Assembly: GCA_964428185.1 (NCBI GenBank)
Contig: CAYRXH010000001.1
Coordinates: 23,656 to 87,655, forward strand
DNA from: CAYMAZ01 sp964428185
Lineage (GTDB): Bacteria > Bacteroidota > Bacteroidia > Bacteroidales > DTU049
Direction: 5' to 3'
Length of the DNA: 64,000 nucleotides
Shown here: piece after piece, positions 1 to 8,874 of the stretch
How the letters are laid out: each line of letters starts with the position of its first letter
Position numbering within the stretch: position 1 is the first letter of the stretch
Made by a program: the position numbers and the translations under genes
The notes under the pieces: model-generated
The model's database searches: none
Seen by the model: only the letters and a program-made list of their open reading frames with translations
Told to the model about the DNA's origin: nothing

Positions 1-523
1 AAAACTGTTTTTTTAGCAGTGCTGAATCCGGATTTTCGGGGAAAAGATACACAACTGAGTTTTCAAGAGGCTCACCTGTGGCAGCATTGATTATACGTCC
101 CTGAAGATTCAGACTGTCAAATGAGTTTCCTGTGGAGAATACAAACTGTAAAGTTTTAAGGACATTTCCCTCATGAAAATCGACAACAGCATTATTTAGA
201 ACAAGAGTATAAGACTGTTGATTTTTCAGTTCTTCAGGAAGCTTGATGATCAGGCGTTTTCCTTTGATCTTATATTCAATTTTGCCGTCATGAAGAGGGT
301 TCAGAAAAATATTTGTTTCAGGTGATTTTAAAGTAAAAAATTCATCAAATGTAATTTCAATTGTTTCTGAAGAGAAATTTGTCAGACCACCCTCTGGTTC
401 AAAAACCAGCACAAGGGGTGGTTCAGTATCTGCAGGTCCTCCTGTGGGGGCGACAACTTTTGCACAAGTAGCAACCATCACTGCAACGAAAACTAAGATA
501 CCCAATTTACGAAGAAATACCAT
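1..523 (-). CDS. Ig-like domain lipoprotein, C-terminus cut by window edge
   Basis: The frame opens at the ATG at 521-523 and runs off the left edge, giving about 174 residues. The N-terminus is a hydrophobic signal ending in a weak lipobox (VATC). It is followed by the PTGGPADTEPP stretch typical of Bacteroidota Ig-like (SbsA-type Big_5) lipoproteins. The visible part has a beta-rich domain and the start of a carboxypeptidase-regulatory-like segment (INAATGEPLENSVVYL). It is probably anchored in the outer membrane. These proteins have no agreed biochemical role. It lies just downstream of pgi on the same strand, with 11 bp between them, so the two are probably cotranscribed. Family assignment is by resemblance; the missing C-terminus cannot be judged. 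Confidence 0.7.
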   Translation of the reverse strand, partial: MVFLRKLGILVFVAVMVATCAKVVAPTGGPADTEPPLVLVFEPEGGLTNFSSETIEITFDEFFTLKSPETNIFLNPLHDGKIEYKIKGKRLIIKLPEELKNQQSYTLVLNNAVVDFHEGNVLKTLQFVFSTGNSFDSLNLQGRIINAATGEPLENSVVYLFPENPDSALLKKQF

Positions 524-534
524 CAGAAGTACAA

Positions 535-1890
535 TTATTGATGAGAACTCAGTGATTTGATTTTTTTCAAAAGGCTTGCTGTTTCTTTTTCCATGCCGGG
601 CTTACCGAGAAGGGCAAACATATTTCTTTTATATGCTTCAACACCGGGCTGATCAAACGGGTTGATATCCATTAAGTATCCGCCGGCAGCACATGCAAAT
701 TCAAAAAAATACATCAGGGATCCCAGATTTTCAATGTTCAGTTCATTAATAGTGATTCCGATAACAGGCACATCACCTTCATGATGTGCAATCATGGTAG
801 CCTGCTCTGCTATGGTGTTGATTTCTGTCACATCTCTGCCTTTCAGGTATTCAAGGCCGTCCTCGTTTCCTGCTGAAGCAGGAAACTGCATTGTCCCCGG
901 TTTCTTTTTTATGATTATGAAAGTTTCAAAAAGGGATCTCATTCCTTCCTGAATATATTGCCCCATTGAATGCAGATCAGTAGAAAATATACATGAGGCA
1001 GGAAAAATACCCGAGCGATCTTTTCCGTCACTTTCACCGAATAATTGTTTCCACCACTCAGCTAAATATTGAAGTTCAGGTTGAAAACTGGATAAAACTT
1101 CGATGGTTTTATGCTGACGGAACAGAGAAATCCTCATGGCTGCATACAATAATGAAGGATTGTTATCAGCAGTGCTTTTCGACAAACAGATTTGTTTCAT
1201 TTTGTCAGCAGCACCAAGCATTGATTTTGTATCATAACCTGCAAGAGACAGAGGAACAATGCTAACTGGTGAAAATACAGAATAACGCCCTCCGACAGAA
1301 TCATCAATGACAAAAGAAGTCCAGCCTGATTTATCGGTCATGTTTCTTAGTGCCCCTTTTGACCGATCTGTAATCGTGATGATCCTTTTCTGTACTTCAT
1401 CCTGTCCATAGGCCTGTTCAAGATGAGTTTTCAGGATCCTGAAGGCAAGTGCCGGTTCAAGTGTTGTCCCTGATTTTGAAACAACAATGACTCCGTAATT
1501 CCTTGTGTTCAGGTAGTTTATCAGACTGTCGAGATAGAAGGCACTCATGTGATGCCCTGCAAAAACAACTTCTGTCGTGGTATGGTCAGGGAATGGTGAT
1601 CGAAGGGCTTCGCAAACTGCTTTTGTGCCGAGATAGGATCCTCCGATTCCAATCACAACAACTGTGTTAATCTGTAGTTTTACCCAGTCATTTTTTACAG
1701 ATTCAACAGATGACCAGAATTGATCTTCCTTCAGCATTGTTTCAGTTAGCTTTAACCAGCCCAGAAATTCGTTGCCTTTTCCTGTCATAGTGGTGAGTTG
1801 ATGATAAGCAGATTGGATTTTTTCTGCAAAATCATGGCTGATCCATTGCTTGTTCTGATGACACAACTGAATATTGATTTCGGGAATCAT
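535..1890 (-). CDS. pgi: Glucose-6-phosphate isomerase
   Basis: Interconverts glucose 6-phosphate and fructose 6-phosphate in cytosolic glycolysis and gluconeogenesis. Family marks seen: GIGGSYLGTKA near residue 81, KSGTTLEPA near 139, GGRYSVFS near 200 (first PGI signature) and NPFDQPGVEAYKR near the C-terminus (second signature). The ATG at 1890 gives 451 residues, the normal length for the short bacterial form. The frame stays open up to 1974, but that extension would add a hydrophobic segment not expected in a cytosolic enzyme. A TAnnTTTG box lies at 2004-2011. It is divergent from the sensor kinase gene. Confidence 0.93.
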   Translation of the reverse strand: MIPEINIQLCHQNKQWISHDFAEKIQSAYHQLTTMTGKGNEFLGWLKLTETMLKEDQFWSSVESVKNDWVKLQINTVVVIGIGGSYLGTKAVCEALRSPFPDHTTTEVVFAGHHMSAFYLDSLINYLNTRNYGVIVVSKSGTTLEPALAFRILKTHLEQAYGQDEVQKRIITITDRSKGALRNMTDKSGWTSFVIDDSVGGRYSVFSPVSIVPLSLAGYDTKSMLGAADKMKQICLSKSTADNNPSLLYAAMRISLFRQHKTIEVLSSFQPELQYLAEWWKQLFGESDGKDRSGIFPASCIFSTDLHSMGQYIQEGMRSLFETFIIIKKKPGTMQFPASAGNEDGLEYLKGRDVTEINTIAEQATMIAHHEGDVPVIGITINELNIENLGSLMYFFEFACAAGGYLMDINPFDQPGVEAYKRNMFALLGKPGMEKETASLLKKIKSLSSHQ

Positions 1891-2003
1891 TTCAAATTTT
1901 TTCTGCGAATTTACAATAAAAAAAATTGTTATTGTGATACTCTCGTGCAGTACAGTTATAAAAAACAAAGACACCCTTTGTGAGGATGTCTCTGTTTGCT
2001 AAC

Positions 2004-2011
2004 CAAATATA
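2004..2011 (-). promoter_or_regulatory. Predicted -7 box for pgi
   Basis: The minus strand reads TATATTTG, matching the Bacteroidota -7 consensus TAnnTTTG. It lies about 114 bases upstream of the pgi start, which implies a leader of roughly 100 nt. Only the box is seen; the start of transcription is inferred. Confidence 0.45.
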
Positions 2012-2167
2012 TTAACCTAAAAAGGAATATCAATTTATTTTACAAAAATACAGCTTGCATTCGCTGTTTTATGTTAATGCCTGTTAATTTTTGTTAATAA
2101 TTGTTAAGTAGCTCTCTTCATTGATGTAATAGAAAGAGAAATATTGAATTGTGAGTAAAAATTTCAA

Positions 2168-2175
2168 TACATTTG
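2168..2175 (+). promoter_or_regulatory. Predicted -7 box for the two-component operon
   Basis: TACATTTG matches TAnnTTTG. A TTG at 2144-2146 sits 21 bases upstream and could serve as the -33 element. The start codon of the kinase follows about 20 bases downstream. Confidence 0.55.
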
Positions 2176-2195
2176 TAAAATAATACTGTTTGTCA

Positions 2196-3905
2196 ATGCA
2201 ACTTGGAATCAGAAAAAATTTCTCTCTTATTCTTGTGATAATCAGTGCATTGTCAATGGTTGGTCTGATTTTGATTCAGTATTACTGGATCACAAATGCA
2301 ATAGGATCAAGGGAAAGTAATTTTGAAAGAAGCGTTCAGGAGGCCATGTCGAAGGTGATTTATCAGACTGAGAAAATAGAAATTGCTGAGAGAATTAAGG
2401 GCAGATATAAGTCAATCGGAAAGGGAACATCTCTGTTCAATACAGTGGATTCGATCAATCAACTGCTTTTCAAGGAGTTTGATAAAATGTTTTCTGATTC
2501 TGTGATCAATGACAGTGTGATTAATATTACCAAGGAAAGGATCAGCATTGAGATTTCCCAGGATAAATATGGGCATCCTGTGACTAAAATTGATACTAGT
2601 TATATTGTTTATCAGAAATCAGAAAAGGATAAGAATATCATTCCTGATATGGAAGATGGGACATCAGCCGGAGCAGGTCTGCTACCTGATGCGAAGCAGA
2701 GCGAACAACTTGTAGATATGGACGTTGACAGTTTAATGCTGGAGTTCGACAAATTTCTGAAACGAACTTTTATTGTAAGTGATATCTTTGAGGACATGTT
2801 CAATTTTACTCATTTTATTCCCATCGAGGAAAGAGTTGATGTGAACAGACTTGATTCAATGATTCAGCAAGAGTTGGAAGCAAAGGGAATCAATATTGAG
2901 TTTGAAATTGGAATATACAGCTCACTGAAAAAGGAGATGGTTTATGAAAAAACCGGAAAATACTCAGATGAACTCACAAAAGAAGGTCAGTCTTTTCAGT
3001 TGTTTCCAAGCGATTTTTTTTCTGTTCCCAATTATCTGTTTATTTATTTTCCCAATCGCACCGAATTCCTTATGAAGCAGATGAGGCAAACCCTTGTGCT
3101 GTCCTTTGTGCTTGTTGCCATGATTATTTTGATTTTTTCATACGTCCTGATTTCTTTCATAAGACAGAAGCGACTCTCGGAGGAGAGAAATGATTTCATA
3201 AACAATATGACTCATGAATTTAAAACTCCGATTTCAACAATTTCACTGGCATGCGAAGCCATGAAAGATCCTTTGATCACCAATGATGAAGCCATGCGGG
3301 AAACATACATTGATATCATTCACAAGGAGAACATGAGACTATCAACTATGGCTGAAAAGATTCTTCAAACTGCAATGATCGATCACGGGCAGATAAAGAT
3401 CTCCAAGGACGTGGTTGACTCAAAGAAAATAATTTCAGCTGTTATTGAAAATATTACACTTCAGCTTGAGCATCGTGAAGGTCGAATCCATACTTTTTTT
3501 CTGGCAATAAATCATACCATTGCTGCTGACAGAGTACATTTTACAAATATTATTTACAATCTTCTTGACAATGCGATAAAGTTTACAAAAAAGCAACCTG
3601 AGATTATTATTAAAACCTTCAATGAGCGTGATAATCTGATTATAGAAGTGATTGATAATGGAATTGGGATTCCCAAGAACGATCAGAAAAAAGTGTTTGA
3701 AAAGCTTTACAGGGTTTCAAGTGGAAATGTTCATGATGTGAAGGGCTTTGGCTTAGGCTTAAGCTATGTGAAAGCGATTGTTGAATTGCACGAGGGAACA
3801 ATAAGTCTTGAAAGCGAACCCGGGAAAGGATCTACATTCAAATTGAATTTTAAATGTATTGAAAACAATGGAGAATCAAAAGAAACAAAAGGTATTACTG
3901 GCTGA
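2196..3905 (+). CDS. Sensor histidine kinase
   Basis: Membrane-bound sensor that autophosphorylates on histidine and passes the phosphate to the adjacent regulator. A first membrane helix is near residues 11-32, followed by a periplasmic region of about 270 residues of no recognised fold and a second helix near 300-322. The H-box MTHEFKTP has its histidine near residue 340. N-box NLLDNAIKFT, G1 DNGIGIP and G2 GFGLGLSYV complete the HATPase domain. I see no HAMP domain between the second helix and the H-box. The ATG at 2196 is preferred over the TTG two codons earlier. It overlaps the response regulator start by 38 bp. The signal sensed is unknown; the layout resembles Bacteroides RprX. Confidence 0.88.
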   Translation: MQLGIRKNFSLILVIISALSMVGLILIQYYWITNAIGSRESNFERSVQEAMSKVIYQTEKIEIAERIKGRYKSIGKGTSLFNTVDSINQLLFKEFDKMFSDSVINDSVINITKERISIEISQDKYGHPVTKIDTSYIVYQKSEKDKNIIPDMEDGTSAGAGLLPDAKQSEQLVDMDVDSLMLEFDKFLKRTFIVSDIFEDMFNFTHFIPIEERVDVNRLDSMIQQELEAKGINIEFEIGIYSSLKKEMVYEKTGKYSDELTKEGQSFQLFPSDFFSVPNYLFIYFPNRTEFLMKQMRQTLVLSFVLVAMIILIFSYVLISFIRQKRLSEERNDFINNMTHEFKTPISTISLACEAMKDPLITNDEAMRETYIDIIHKENMRLSTMAEKILQTAMIDHGQIKISKDVVDSKKIISAVIENITLQLEHREGRIHTFFLAINHTIAADRVHFTNIIYNLLDNAIKFTKKQPEIIIKTFNERDNLIIEVIDNGIGIPKNDQKKVFEKLYRVSSGNVHDVKGFGLGLSYVKAIVELHEGTISLESEPGKGSTFKLNFKCIENNGESKETKGITG

Positions 3906-4581
3906 GGATGATCCTCATCTTGGTCAGATTCTGAAAATATACCTTGAAGCAAGAGGGTATTCAGTCATGCTTGCTCATGATGGAGATCAGGCACTTCAGA
4001 TGATTTTGTCCAATGAAGACATCAGTATTATATTGCTTGATGTGATGATGCCCAAAAAAGACGGGTTTCAACTTGCACGTGAGATCAGAGACCGGAATAT
4101 TTCAACACCGATTATCTTTACAACTGCCAAAACTATGCAGATTGATATACTCGAAGGCTTCAAATTGGGTGCTGATGATTATCTGACAAAGCCATTCACC
4201 ATGGAAGAACTTATGGCCAGAATTAATGCAGTTTTGCTCAGGGCATACAAGGGAGAAAGTAAAACAGTAAGAGATAGTTCAAACTGTCGGATAGGCTTGT
4301 ATCATTTTGATCATACAAGACAGGTGCTGAAGTTTGAATACGAAGAAATGAAACTTACTGCCCGTGAGGCCGATCTGCTAAAACTACTATGTAATTATTC
4401 AAATCAGATTCTCGACAGACGGGTCGCTCTTGAACTCATTTGGGGTGAAGATAACTACTTTCATTCGAGAAGCATGGATGTGTATATCTCCAAGCTGAGA
4501 AAATATCTCAGGGAAGATCCACGAATTGAACTGATGAACATCCATGGGGTAGGCTTTAAATTTATTGTGCCGGAAGAATGA
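3868..4581 (+). CDS. OmpR/PhoB-family response regulator
   Basis: DNA-binding partner of the overlapping sensor kinase. The receiver domain has the acidic pair EDD near residue 14, the phospho-acceptor aspartate near 58 (LLDVMMPKKDG) and the conserved lysine in LTKPF. The C-terminal half is a winged-helix Trans_reg_C domain (LTAREADLLKLL ... SMDVYISKLRKYL ... GVGFKF). The ATG at 3868 gives 237 residues, a standard length. A TTG three codons upstream is possible but less likely. The gene starts inside the end of the kinase gene, which points to translational coupling. The layout is like RprY; target genes cannot be read from the sequence. Confidence 0.92.
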   Translation: MENQKKQKVLLAEDDPHLGQILKIYLEARGYSVMLAHDGDQALQMILSNEDISIILLDVMMPKKDGFQLAREIRDRNISTPIIFTTAKTMQIDILEGFKLGADDYLTKPFTMEELMARINAVLLRAYKGESKTVRDSSNCRIGLYHFDHTRQVLKFEYEEMKLTAREADLLKLLCNYSNQILDRRVALELIWGEDNYFHSRSMDVYISKLRKYLREDPRIELMNIHGVGFKFIVPEE

Positions 4582-4638
4582 TATCAAATTTTTAATGACT
4601 TCAGTTTTTTTTTTGTCCCCTGACAATAAAAAAAGTAT

Positions 4639-4646
4639 TACTTTTG
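4639..4646 (+). promoter_or_regulatory. Predicted -7 box ahead of the TPP riboswitch
   Basis: TACTTTTG matches TAnnTTTG and lies about ten bases before the riboswitch begins, so transcription would start right at the aptamer. A TTTTG at 4611-4615 may act as the -33 element. Confidence 0.6.
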
Positions 4647-4656
4647 CAGAGTTACT

Positions 4657-4737
4657 CAACAAGGGGTGCCTAATCACAACAGGCTGAGATCATACCCATA
4701 GAACCTGATCCGGGTAATGCCGGCGTAGGGATAGGGT
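4657..4737 (+). promoter_or_regulatory. TPP (THI-element) riboswitch
   Basis: The conserved THI-box blocks are present in order: AGGGGTGCC at 4662-4670, GGCTGAGA at 4682-4689, ACCC at 4694-4697, GAACCTGATCCGGGTAAT at 4701-4718 and GCCGGCGTAGGGA at 4719-4731. These are the pyrophosphate- and pyrimidine-binding helices of the thiamin pyrophosphate aptamer. The next gene, 70 bp downstream, encodes a TonB-dependent receptor. A GGGC...GCCC hairpin at 4752-4765 may belong to the expression platform. No U-run follows it, so control may be at translation. Confidence 0.93.
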
Positions 4738-4805
4738 TAAATAATAAAAAAGGGCGGTGTTGCCCCATTGCACTGCTTAATTGTTTAACCAAAACCAATA
4801 AAAAA

Positions 4806-7187
4806 ATGAAAAAATTATGTTTGATTGTCATCTATTTGACAACTTGTTCTGTGCTTACTGATGGACAGAACTTCATTTCCACAATTAGCGGACATGTTAC
4901 CGAGTTTGGCTCAGATCTACCTCTGGCCGGTGCCAATGTGTGGATTGACGGAACTTTTTTAGCAACTACAACCAATGCTGAGGGGTATTTTGAGCTTAAA
5001 AATGTACAAATGCAAAGCGTCACTCTTGTGGTGAGTTTTGTAGGTTACTCAAGATTCAGTACTTCTGTCACTGCTGACAACAATGATTTGCTTGAAGTGA
5101 AACTAAAACCATCAGTTTATACAACCGAAGAAATTGTCATAACTGCCAGCAGGGCAGATGAAATGACCCCAAGTACCCAACATACTGTCAGAGGGACTGA
5201 ACTGATGGAACTGGGTTCAGGGCAGGATCTGCCTATTCTTTTAGAATTGACACCATCGGTGGTATCCACCTCAGACGCTGGAGCAGGGATTGGATACACT
5301 GGTTTGAGAATACGAGGAACTGATATCAGCAGAATCAATGTTACAATCAATGGAGTGCCCCTCAATGATCCCGAATCGAATGGAGTTTTTTGGGTGAACA
5401 TGCCTGATTTGGTGTCTTCTGTTGATAATATTCAAATACAACGCGGTGTTGGCACTTCATCAAACGGAGCTGCTGCCTTTGGTGCAAGTGTAAACATTCA
5501 AACCATCAGATTTTCGGAGAAACCCTATGCTGAAACCAACTCCTTTGCAGGCTCGTTTAACAGTTTTTCAAATAATGTCAAGTTTGGAACCGGAATTTTG
5601 CAAGGAATGTGGGCTTTTGACGGAAGGTTGTCAAGAATCACTTCAGATGGATATATCGACAGGGCCTTCTCTGATCTGAAATCATATTTCTTCAATGCAG
5701 GATGTTATCGCGAAAAAACAATTTTTAGGTTTACCATGCTTGGCGGTTATGAAAAAACCTATCAGGCTTGGGGAGGTGTCCCGAAAGACAGCCTTGAAAC
5801 CAACAGAACTTATAATCCCTATACCTATGAAAACGAAACCGACAACTACGGTCAGTATCATTTTCACTTCAATTTGATGCATCAGTTTAGTAAGAATGTG
5901 ACTGTGAACTCAACCGCATTCCTTATCAAAGGTGCCGGATACTATGAACAGTATAAGGATGACAGGGATTTGTCAGATTATGGACTTGAACCTTTTACAA
6001 TCGGGACGGATACATTGACAGAGAGCGATCTCATACAACAGAAGCATCTTGATAATATCTTTTACGGCCTAAATACATCTGTTCATTACAATTCATTGAA
6101 AAAAACAAAATTGTCAGCCGGATTTGCAGTGAACAGTTACACAAATGATCATTTCGGAAAAATAATCTGGATGCAGTATGCCGGAAAAGTCCCTATAAAT
6201 TATCAGTGGTATTTGAATACCGGAAATAAACGGGATTATTCGGCCTTTTTGAAAGGAACTTATCTGATCAGCGACCGCTTGAGCTTGTATGGAGATTTGT
6301 TGTTTCGACATATTGACTATGAGATGAAGGGACTTCATGATGATCTTCGCGATCTGACACAAACACATAATTTTGATTTCTTCAATCCAAAAGCAGGGAT
6401 ATTTTACCGGATTAACAGCAACAATGAATGTTATGCATCTTTTGCTACGGCAGGGCGGGAGCCGAGCCGCAATGACTTCAGGGATGCTGATCCCGGAGTT
6501 GAGATACGCGAGGAACGGCTTTGTGATTATGAGGCAGGATATCGTTTTAAAAGAAAAAACATTTTGCTGAATTTCAATCTTTTTTACATGGATTATAAAG
6601 ACCAGTTGATTCTCACTGGAAAGATCAATAATGTGGGTGCTCCTGTGATGACCAATGTGCCACGGAGCTACAGGGCAGGTATTGAAAGTGCGGCACTGTT
6701 GAAAGTGGGTAAAAATATTGAATTTGAAGGGAATATAGCCTTGAGCAGGAATAAAATCATTGATTTTACAGAATATATTGACGACTGGGACACATGGAGC
6801 CAGGTATCCAGATATCTTGGTGAAACCGACATTTCATTTTCTCCTTCTGTGGTCAGTGGAGCCGTGATCAGCTATCTTGCACCAAAAAATCTGAAAGTAT
6901 CTCTCACATCCAAGTATGTAGGAAGACAATACATTGACAATACATCATCAGCCGAGAGGTCTCTTAATCCGTGGCATTTTAACAATCTGAATATCTGTTA
7001 TATTATAAACGAATTTCCATTTAATGAAATTGAGTTCAAGTTGTCAGTGATTAATCTTTTTAATGTGCAATATGAATCAAATGCCTGGGTGTATAGATAT
7101 ATTTATGGAGGTGAGGAATATGCCATGGAAGGTTATTTTCCACAGGCAGGGCGGCACTTCATGGCAGGTGTGAGGATTGCGTTTTAG
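4806..7187 (+). CDS. TonB-dependent outer-membrane receptor, TPP-riboswitch controlled
   Basis: A 22-stranded gated porin predicted to import a scarce ligand through the outer membrane with TonB energy. A signal peptide ends near residue 20 (TDGQ). A CarboxypepD_reg-like domain follows (ISGHVTEFGSDLPLAGANVWIDG), then a plug (TEEIVITASRADE ... GLRIRGTDISRINVTINGVPLND ... IQIQRGVGTSSNGAAAFGAS) and a barrel ending in an aromatic residue (GVRIAF). The length, 793 residues, is normal. The upstream TPP riboswitch makes thiamin or a thiamin precursor the likely substrate. Such TPP-regulated receptors have been predicted before in Bacteroidota. No inner-membrane thiamin transporter lies next to it. 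Confidence 0.9.
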   Translation: MKKLCLIVIYLTTCSVLTDGQNFISTISGHVTEFGSDLPLAGANVWIDGTFLATTTNAEGYFELKNVQMQSVTLVVSFVGYSRFSTSVTADNNDLLEVKLKPSVYTTEEIVITASRADEMTPSTQHTVRGTELMELGSGQDLPILLELTPSVVSTSDAGAGIGYTGLRIRGTDISRINVTINGVPLNDPESNGVFWVNMPDLVSSVDNIQIQRGVGTSSNGAAAFGASVNIQTIRFSEKPYAETNSFAGSFNSFSNNVKFGTGILQGMWAFDGRLSRITSDGYIDRAFSDLKSYFFNAGCYREKTIFRFTMLGGYEKTYQAWGGVPKDSLETNRTYNPYTYENETDNYGQYHFHFNLMHQFSKNVTVNSTAFLIKGAGYYEQYKDDRDLSDYGLEPFTIGTDTLTESDLIQQKHLDNIFYGLNTSVHYNSLKKTKLSAGFAVNSYTNDHFGKIIWMQYAGKVPINYQWYLNTGNKRDYSAFLKGTYLISDRLSLYGDLLFRHIDYEMKGLHDDLRDLTQTHNFDFFNPKAGIFYRINSNNECYASFATAGREPSRNDFRDADPGVEIREERLCDYEAGYRFKRKNILLNFNLFYMDYKDQLILTGKINNVGAPVMTNVPRSYRAGIESAALLKVGKNIEFEGNIALSRNKIIDFTEYIDDWDTWSQVSRYLGETDISFSPSVVSGAVISYLAPKNLKVSLTSKYVGRQYIDNTSSAERSLNPWHFNNLNICYIINEFPFNEIEFKLSVINLFNVQYESNAWVYRYIYGGEEYAMEGYFPQAGRHFMAGVRIAF

Positions 7188-7259
7188 ATTCCGGCCGACT
7201 CATCGCTCAGCAGGATGCTTCGGGCATGCAGAATTTTTTTATAAGCAAAACTCCAATAA

Positions 7260-7335
7260 CCCATAGGGCTATAATGTTAATAAAAAATGGTAAAAAAACC
7301 CATATTTTTGTCCGTCCCGAAGCCATCCCTATGGG
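7260..7335. repeat. Inverted repeat CCCATAGGG / CCCTATGGG
   Basis: CCCATAGGG at 7260-7268 is complementary to CCCTATGGG at 7327-7335 and encloses about 58 bases. It lies in the gap between the receptor gene and the RHS island. It may be a small palindromic intergenic element or the end of a decayed insertion; nothing coding is seen. Confidence 0.45.
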
Positions 7336-7388
7336 ATCAGGACATTAACAAACAACATCCAGGCTTTTTGTTGATCCACTACGTGGAA

Positions 7389-7459
7389 AACCATATCTTT
7401 TCATTTTGGTTTTATTGACATTGAAGCATGGAGTTTATCATGCAAAGGGTGAGGCTAGT
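7389..7459 (+). repeat. 71-bp direct repeat, left copy, bounding the RHS island
   Basis: Matches 13665-13735 at 70 of 71 positions in the same orientation; the one difference is GCATGG against GCTTGG. The two copies bracket all the RHS fragments and their immunity genes. Possible meanings: an attachment-like duplication, two copies of a larger mobile repeat, or a duplicated stretch left by homologous recombination. Confidence 0.85.
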
Positions 7460-7506
7460 TAAGGCAGATAAAAGAAATACATTCGATATTTAATGTAAAT
7501 ATTTTT

Positions 7507-7514
7507 TAAATTTG
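7507..7514 (+). promoter_or_regulatory. Predicted -7 box for the first RHS fragment
   Basis: TAAATTTG matches TAnnTTTG. The TTG that could open the frame at 7512 lies inside this box. Transcription would therefore start near 7520 and translation at the ATG at 7536. It suggests the truncated RHS gene is expressed on its own. Confidence 0.45.
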
Positions 7515-7535
7515 AAAAAAATTCCACGCATTAAG

Positions 7536-8873
7536 ATGAATTCTTCTGTCTATTTCGACAAAACCCTTTACAGCAGTCCGCTGATGGTGGTGACGGACAA
7601 GGAATACTCGAAACACTACTTTATTGAGGGAGAAAGAGTCTGTACGAAAACCTGTGCTGAGCGAAGTCGAAGCTTATGTGGCGGCTTTTGGGGGACAGCA
7701 CCCTTTATGCCCAATGGCACTCCTGTGGACATGCTCTATGGCACCTTGCCCGAATTTACCTATAATCTCAGCGTAATGACAGGCCGGCACATCAAATGCA
7801 CAGGATATGACGAACAATGGGACATCAGCCCGTCGTTTGCGCATCTGCTCAACAAAACCAACATGCCCGAAATTAACCAATACTTCTACCACCCCGATCA
7901 CCTCGGCTCCGCATCCTTTGTGACCGATGCCACGGGTTATGTTGACCAGCACATCCAATACCTCCCATTTGGAGAGTTATTCATCAGCCAGAGAAACTCC
8001 ACATTCGACAGCAGATATAAATTCACTGCAAAGGAACTGGATAATGAAACTCAATATACTTACTTTGGTGCGAGGTATTTGGATTCGGAAGTGTCGATAT
8101 GGTTGTCTGTTGACCCGTTAGCAAGCCAGTTTCTTTCACAAAGCCCATACAATTATTGTTTCAATAATCCAGTTCGTTTAGTTGATCCTGATGGATTAGC
8201 ACCAGATGAACCACAGGGAGCAGGTTATTATACGGATAGAATGAATTCAAGATATGTGGGTTTTGCCGTAAGAAACCCGATTGCTGCAGGTAGAATAGGG
8301 TTTGGTGTTACTCCTGGAGCAACAAACATTTCAACTAATTCGACGAGATTTTCTACTAGAGGTGAGGTGTTATACGGTTCGAAAAGAGGCCAAGAAGACA
8401 GAGGTAGTGAAAATGGAGCATTCAGACATGTATTGTGGCAAGCGTCTATTACTTCCGAGTTTGATAGAAGTGTAGCTGCACAAGCAGGAAATGCACATGA
8501 AGAAAATCCATTTGCAGATTTAACTGTTAGAACTTTTAGTAATTTAGATGATGCTGATCAAACGGTTGATTTGTTGAATAATATTATTGGTAGAAATATT
8601 GGAGATGCTAATAGTGGAGCAGGTATGGATAAGTTAGCTAATCTAATCCTTGATGAGTTTTATACTAATGGGTTATATACTGCTAGTCAAAATAAAGATG
8701 GGAATTGGACCATTTCAAAAACCAAACTATCGTCCGATAAATACAATCAACTGAAGAGCATATATAAAGGACTAAATGTAAATGGACGAACAGCATCTGA
8801 GCAAAATGCCGTTGATATTGAAGCCAAACAAAACTTAGAACAATTGCAATTAATATGGGGGACAATGAAATAA
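7536..8873 (+). CDS. Truncated RHS protein with DUF6973-like C-terminal toxin
   Basis: Only the last part of an RHS shell is present: YFYHPDHLGSASFVTDATG, then FTAKELDNETQYTYFGARY and the plug motif NNPVRLVDPDG near residue 205. The roughly 230 residues after the plug form a separate domain. Its NGAFRHVLWQA, AAQAGNAHEENP and FSNLDDADQTVDLLNNIIGR stretches resemble DUF6973, a domain found at RHS C-termini. Its chemistry is not established here. In-frame near residue 42 sits a short palindromic repeat (7656-7673, see separate entry). A full RHS gene would be far longer, so this is an orphan or displaced cassette. The next gene begins one base after the stop and is the likely immunity gene. Toxicity is inferred from position and architecture. 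Confidence 0.75.
   Translation: MNSSVYFDKTLYSSPLMVVTDKEYSKHYFIEGERVCTKTCAERSRSLCGGFWGTAPFMPNGTPVDMLYGTLPEFTYNLSVMTGRHIKCTGYDEQWDISPSFAHLLNKTNMPEINQYFYHPDHLGSASFVTDATGYVDQHIQYLPFGELFISQRNSTFDSRYKFTAKELDNETQYTYFGARYLDSEVSIWLSVDPLASQFLSQSPYNYCFNNPVRLVDPDGLAPDEPQGAGYYTDRMNSRYVGFAVRNPIAAGRIGFGVTPGATNISTNSTRFSTRGEVLYGSKRGQEDRGSENGAFRHVLWQASITSEFDRSVAAQAGNAHEENPFADLTVRTFSNLDDADQTVDLLNNIIGRNIGDANSGAGMDKLANLILDEFYTNGLYTASQNKDGNWTISKTKLSSDKYNQLKSIYKGLNVNGRTASEQNAVDIEAKQNLEQLQLIWGTMK
7656..7673 (+). repeat. Short palindromic repeat inserted in-frame in RHS fragment 1
   Basis: GCTGAGCGAAGTCGAAGC, encoding part of AERSRS, interrupts what should read roughly ERVCTK-GGGF in the RHS shell. The core TGAGCGAAGTCGAA recurs exactly at 10225-10238, again inside an RHS motif. 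Confidence 0.65.
8013..8107 (+). repeat. 95-bp RHS-core repeat, copy in fragment 1
   Basis: Matches 11497-11591 at 92 of 95 positions; the last 56 bases (8052-8107) are identical. It encodes the strip from RYKFTAKELD to SIWLS just before the toxin junction, and is a good substrate for homologous exchange of C-terminal cassettes. Confidence 0.85.
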
Positions 8874-8874
8874 T

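Larger units (their letters stand above)
1891..2195. other. Divergent intergenic region pgi / sensor kinase
   Basis: About 305 AT-rich bases between divergent genes. It contains one predicted -7 box for each direction (2004-2011 minus, 2168-2175 plus) and a run of TGTTAAT-like repeats around 2070-2110. No coding potential is evident. Confidence 0.5.

Noticed and set aside
1888..1974. Upstream extension of the pgi frame to 1974
   Set aside because: It would add a hydrophobic segment not found in PGI; the start at 1890 gives normal family length.
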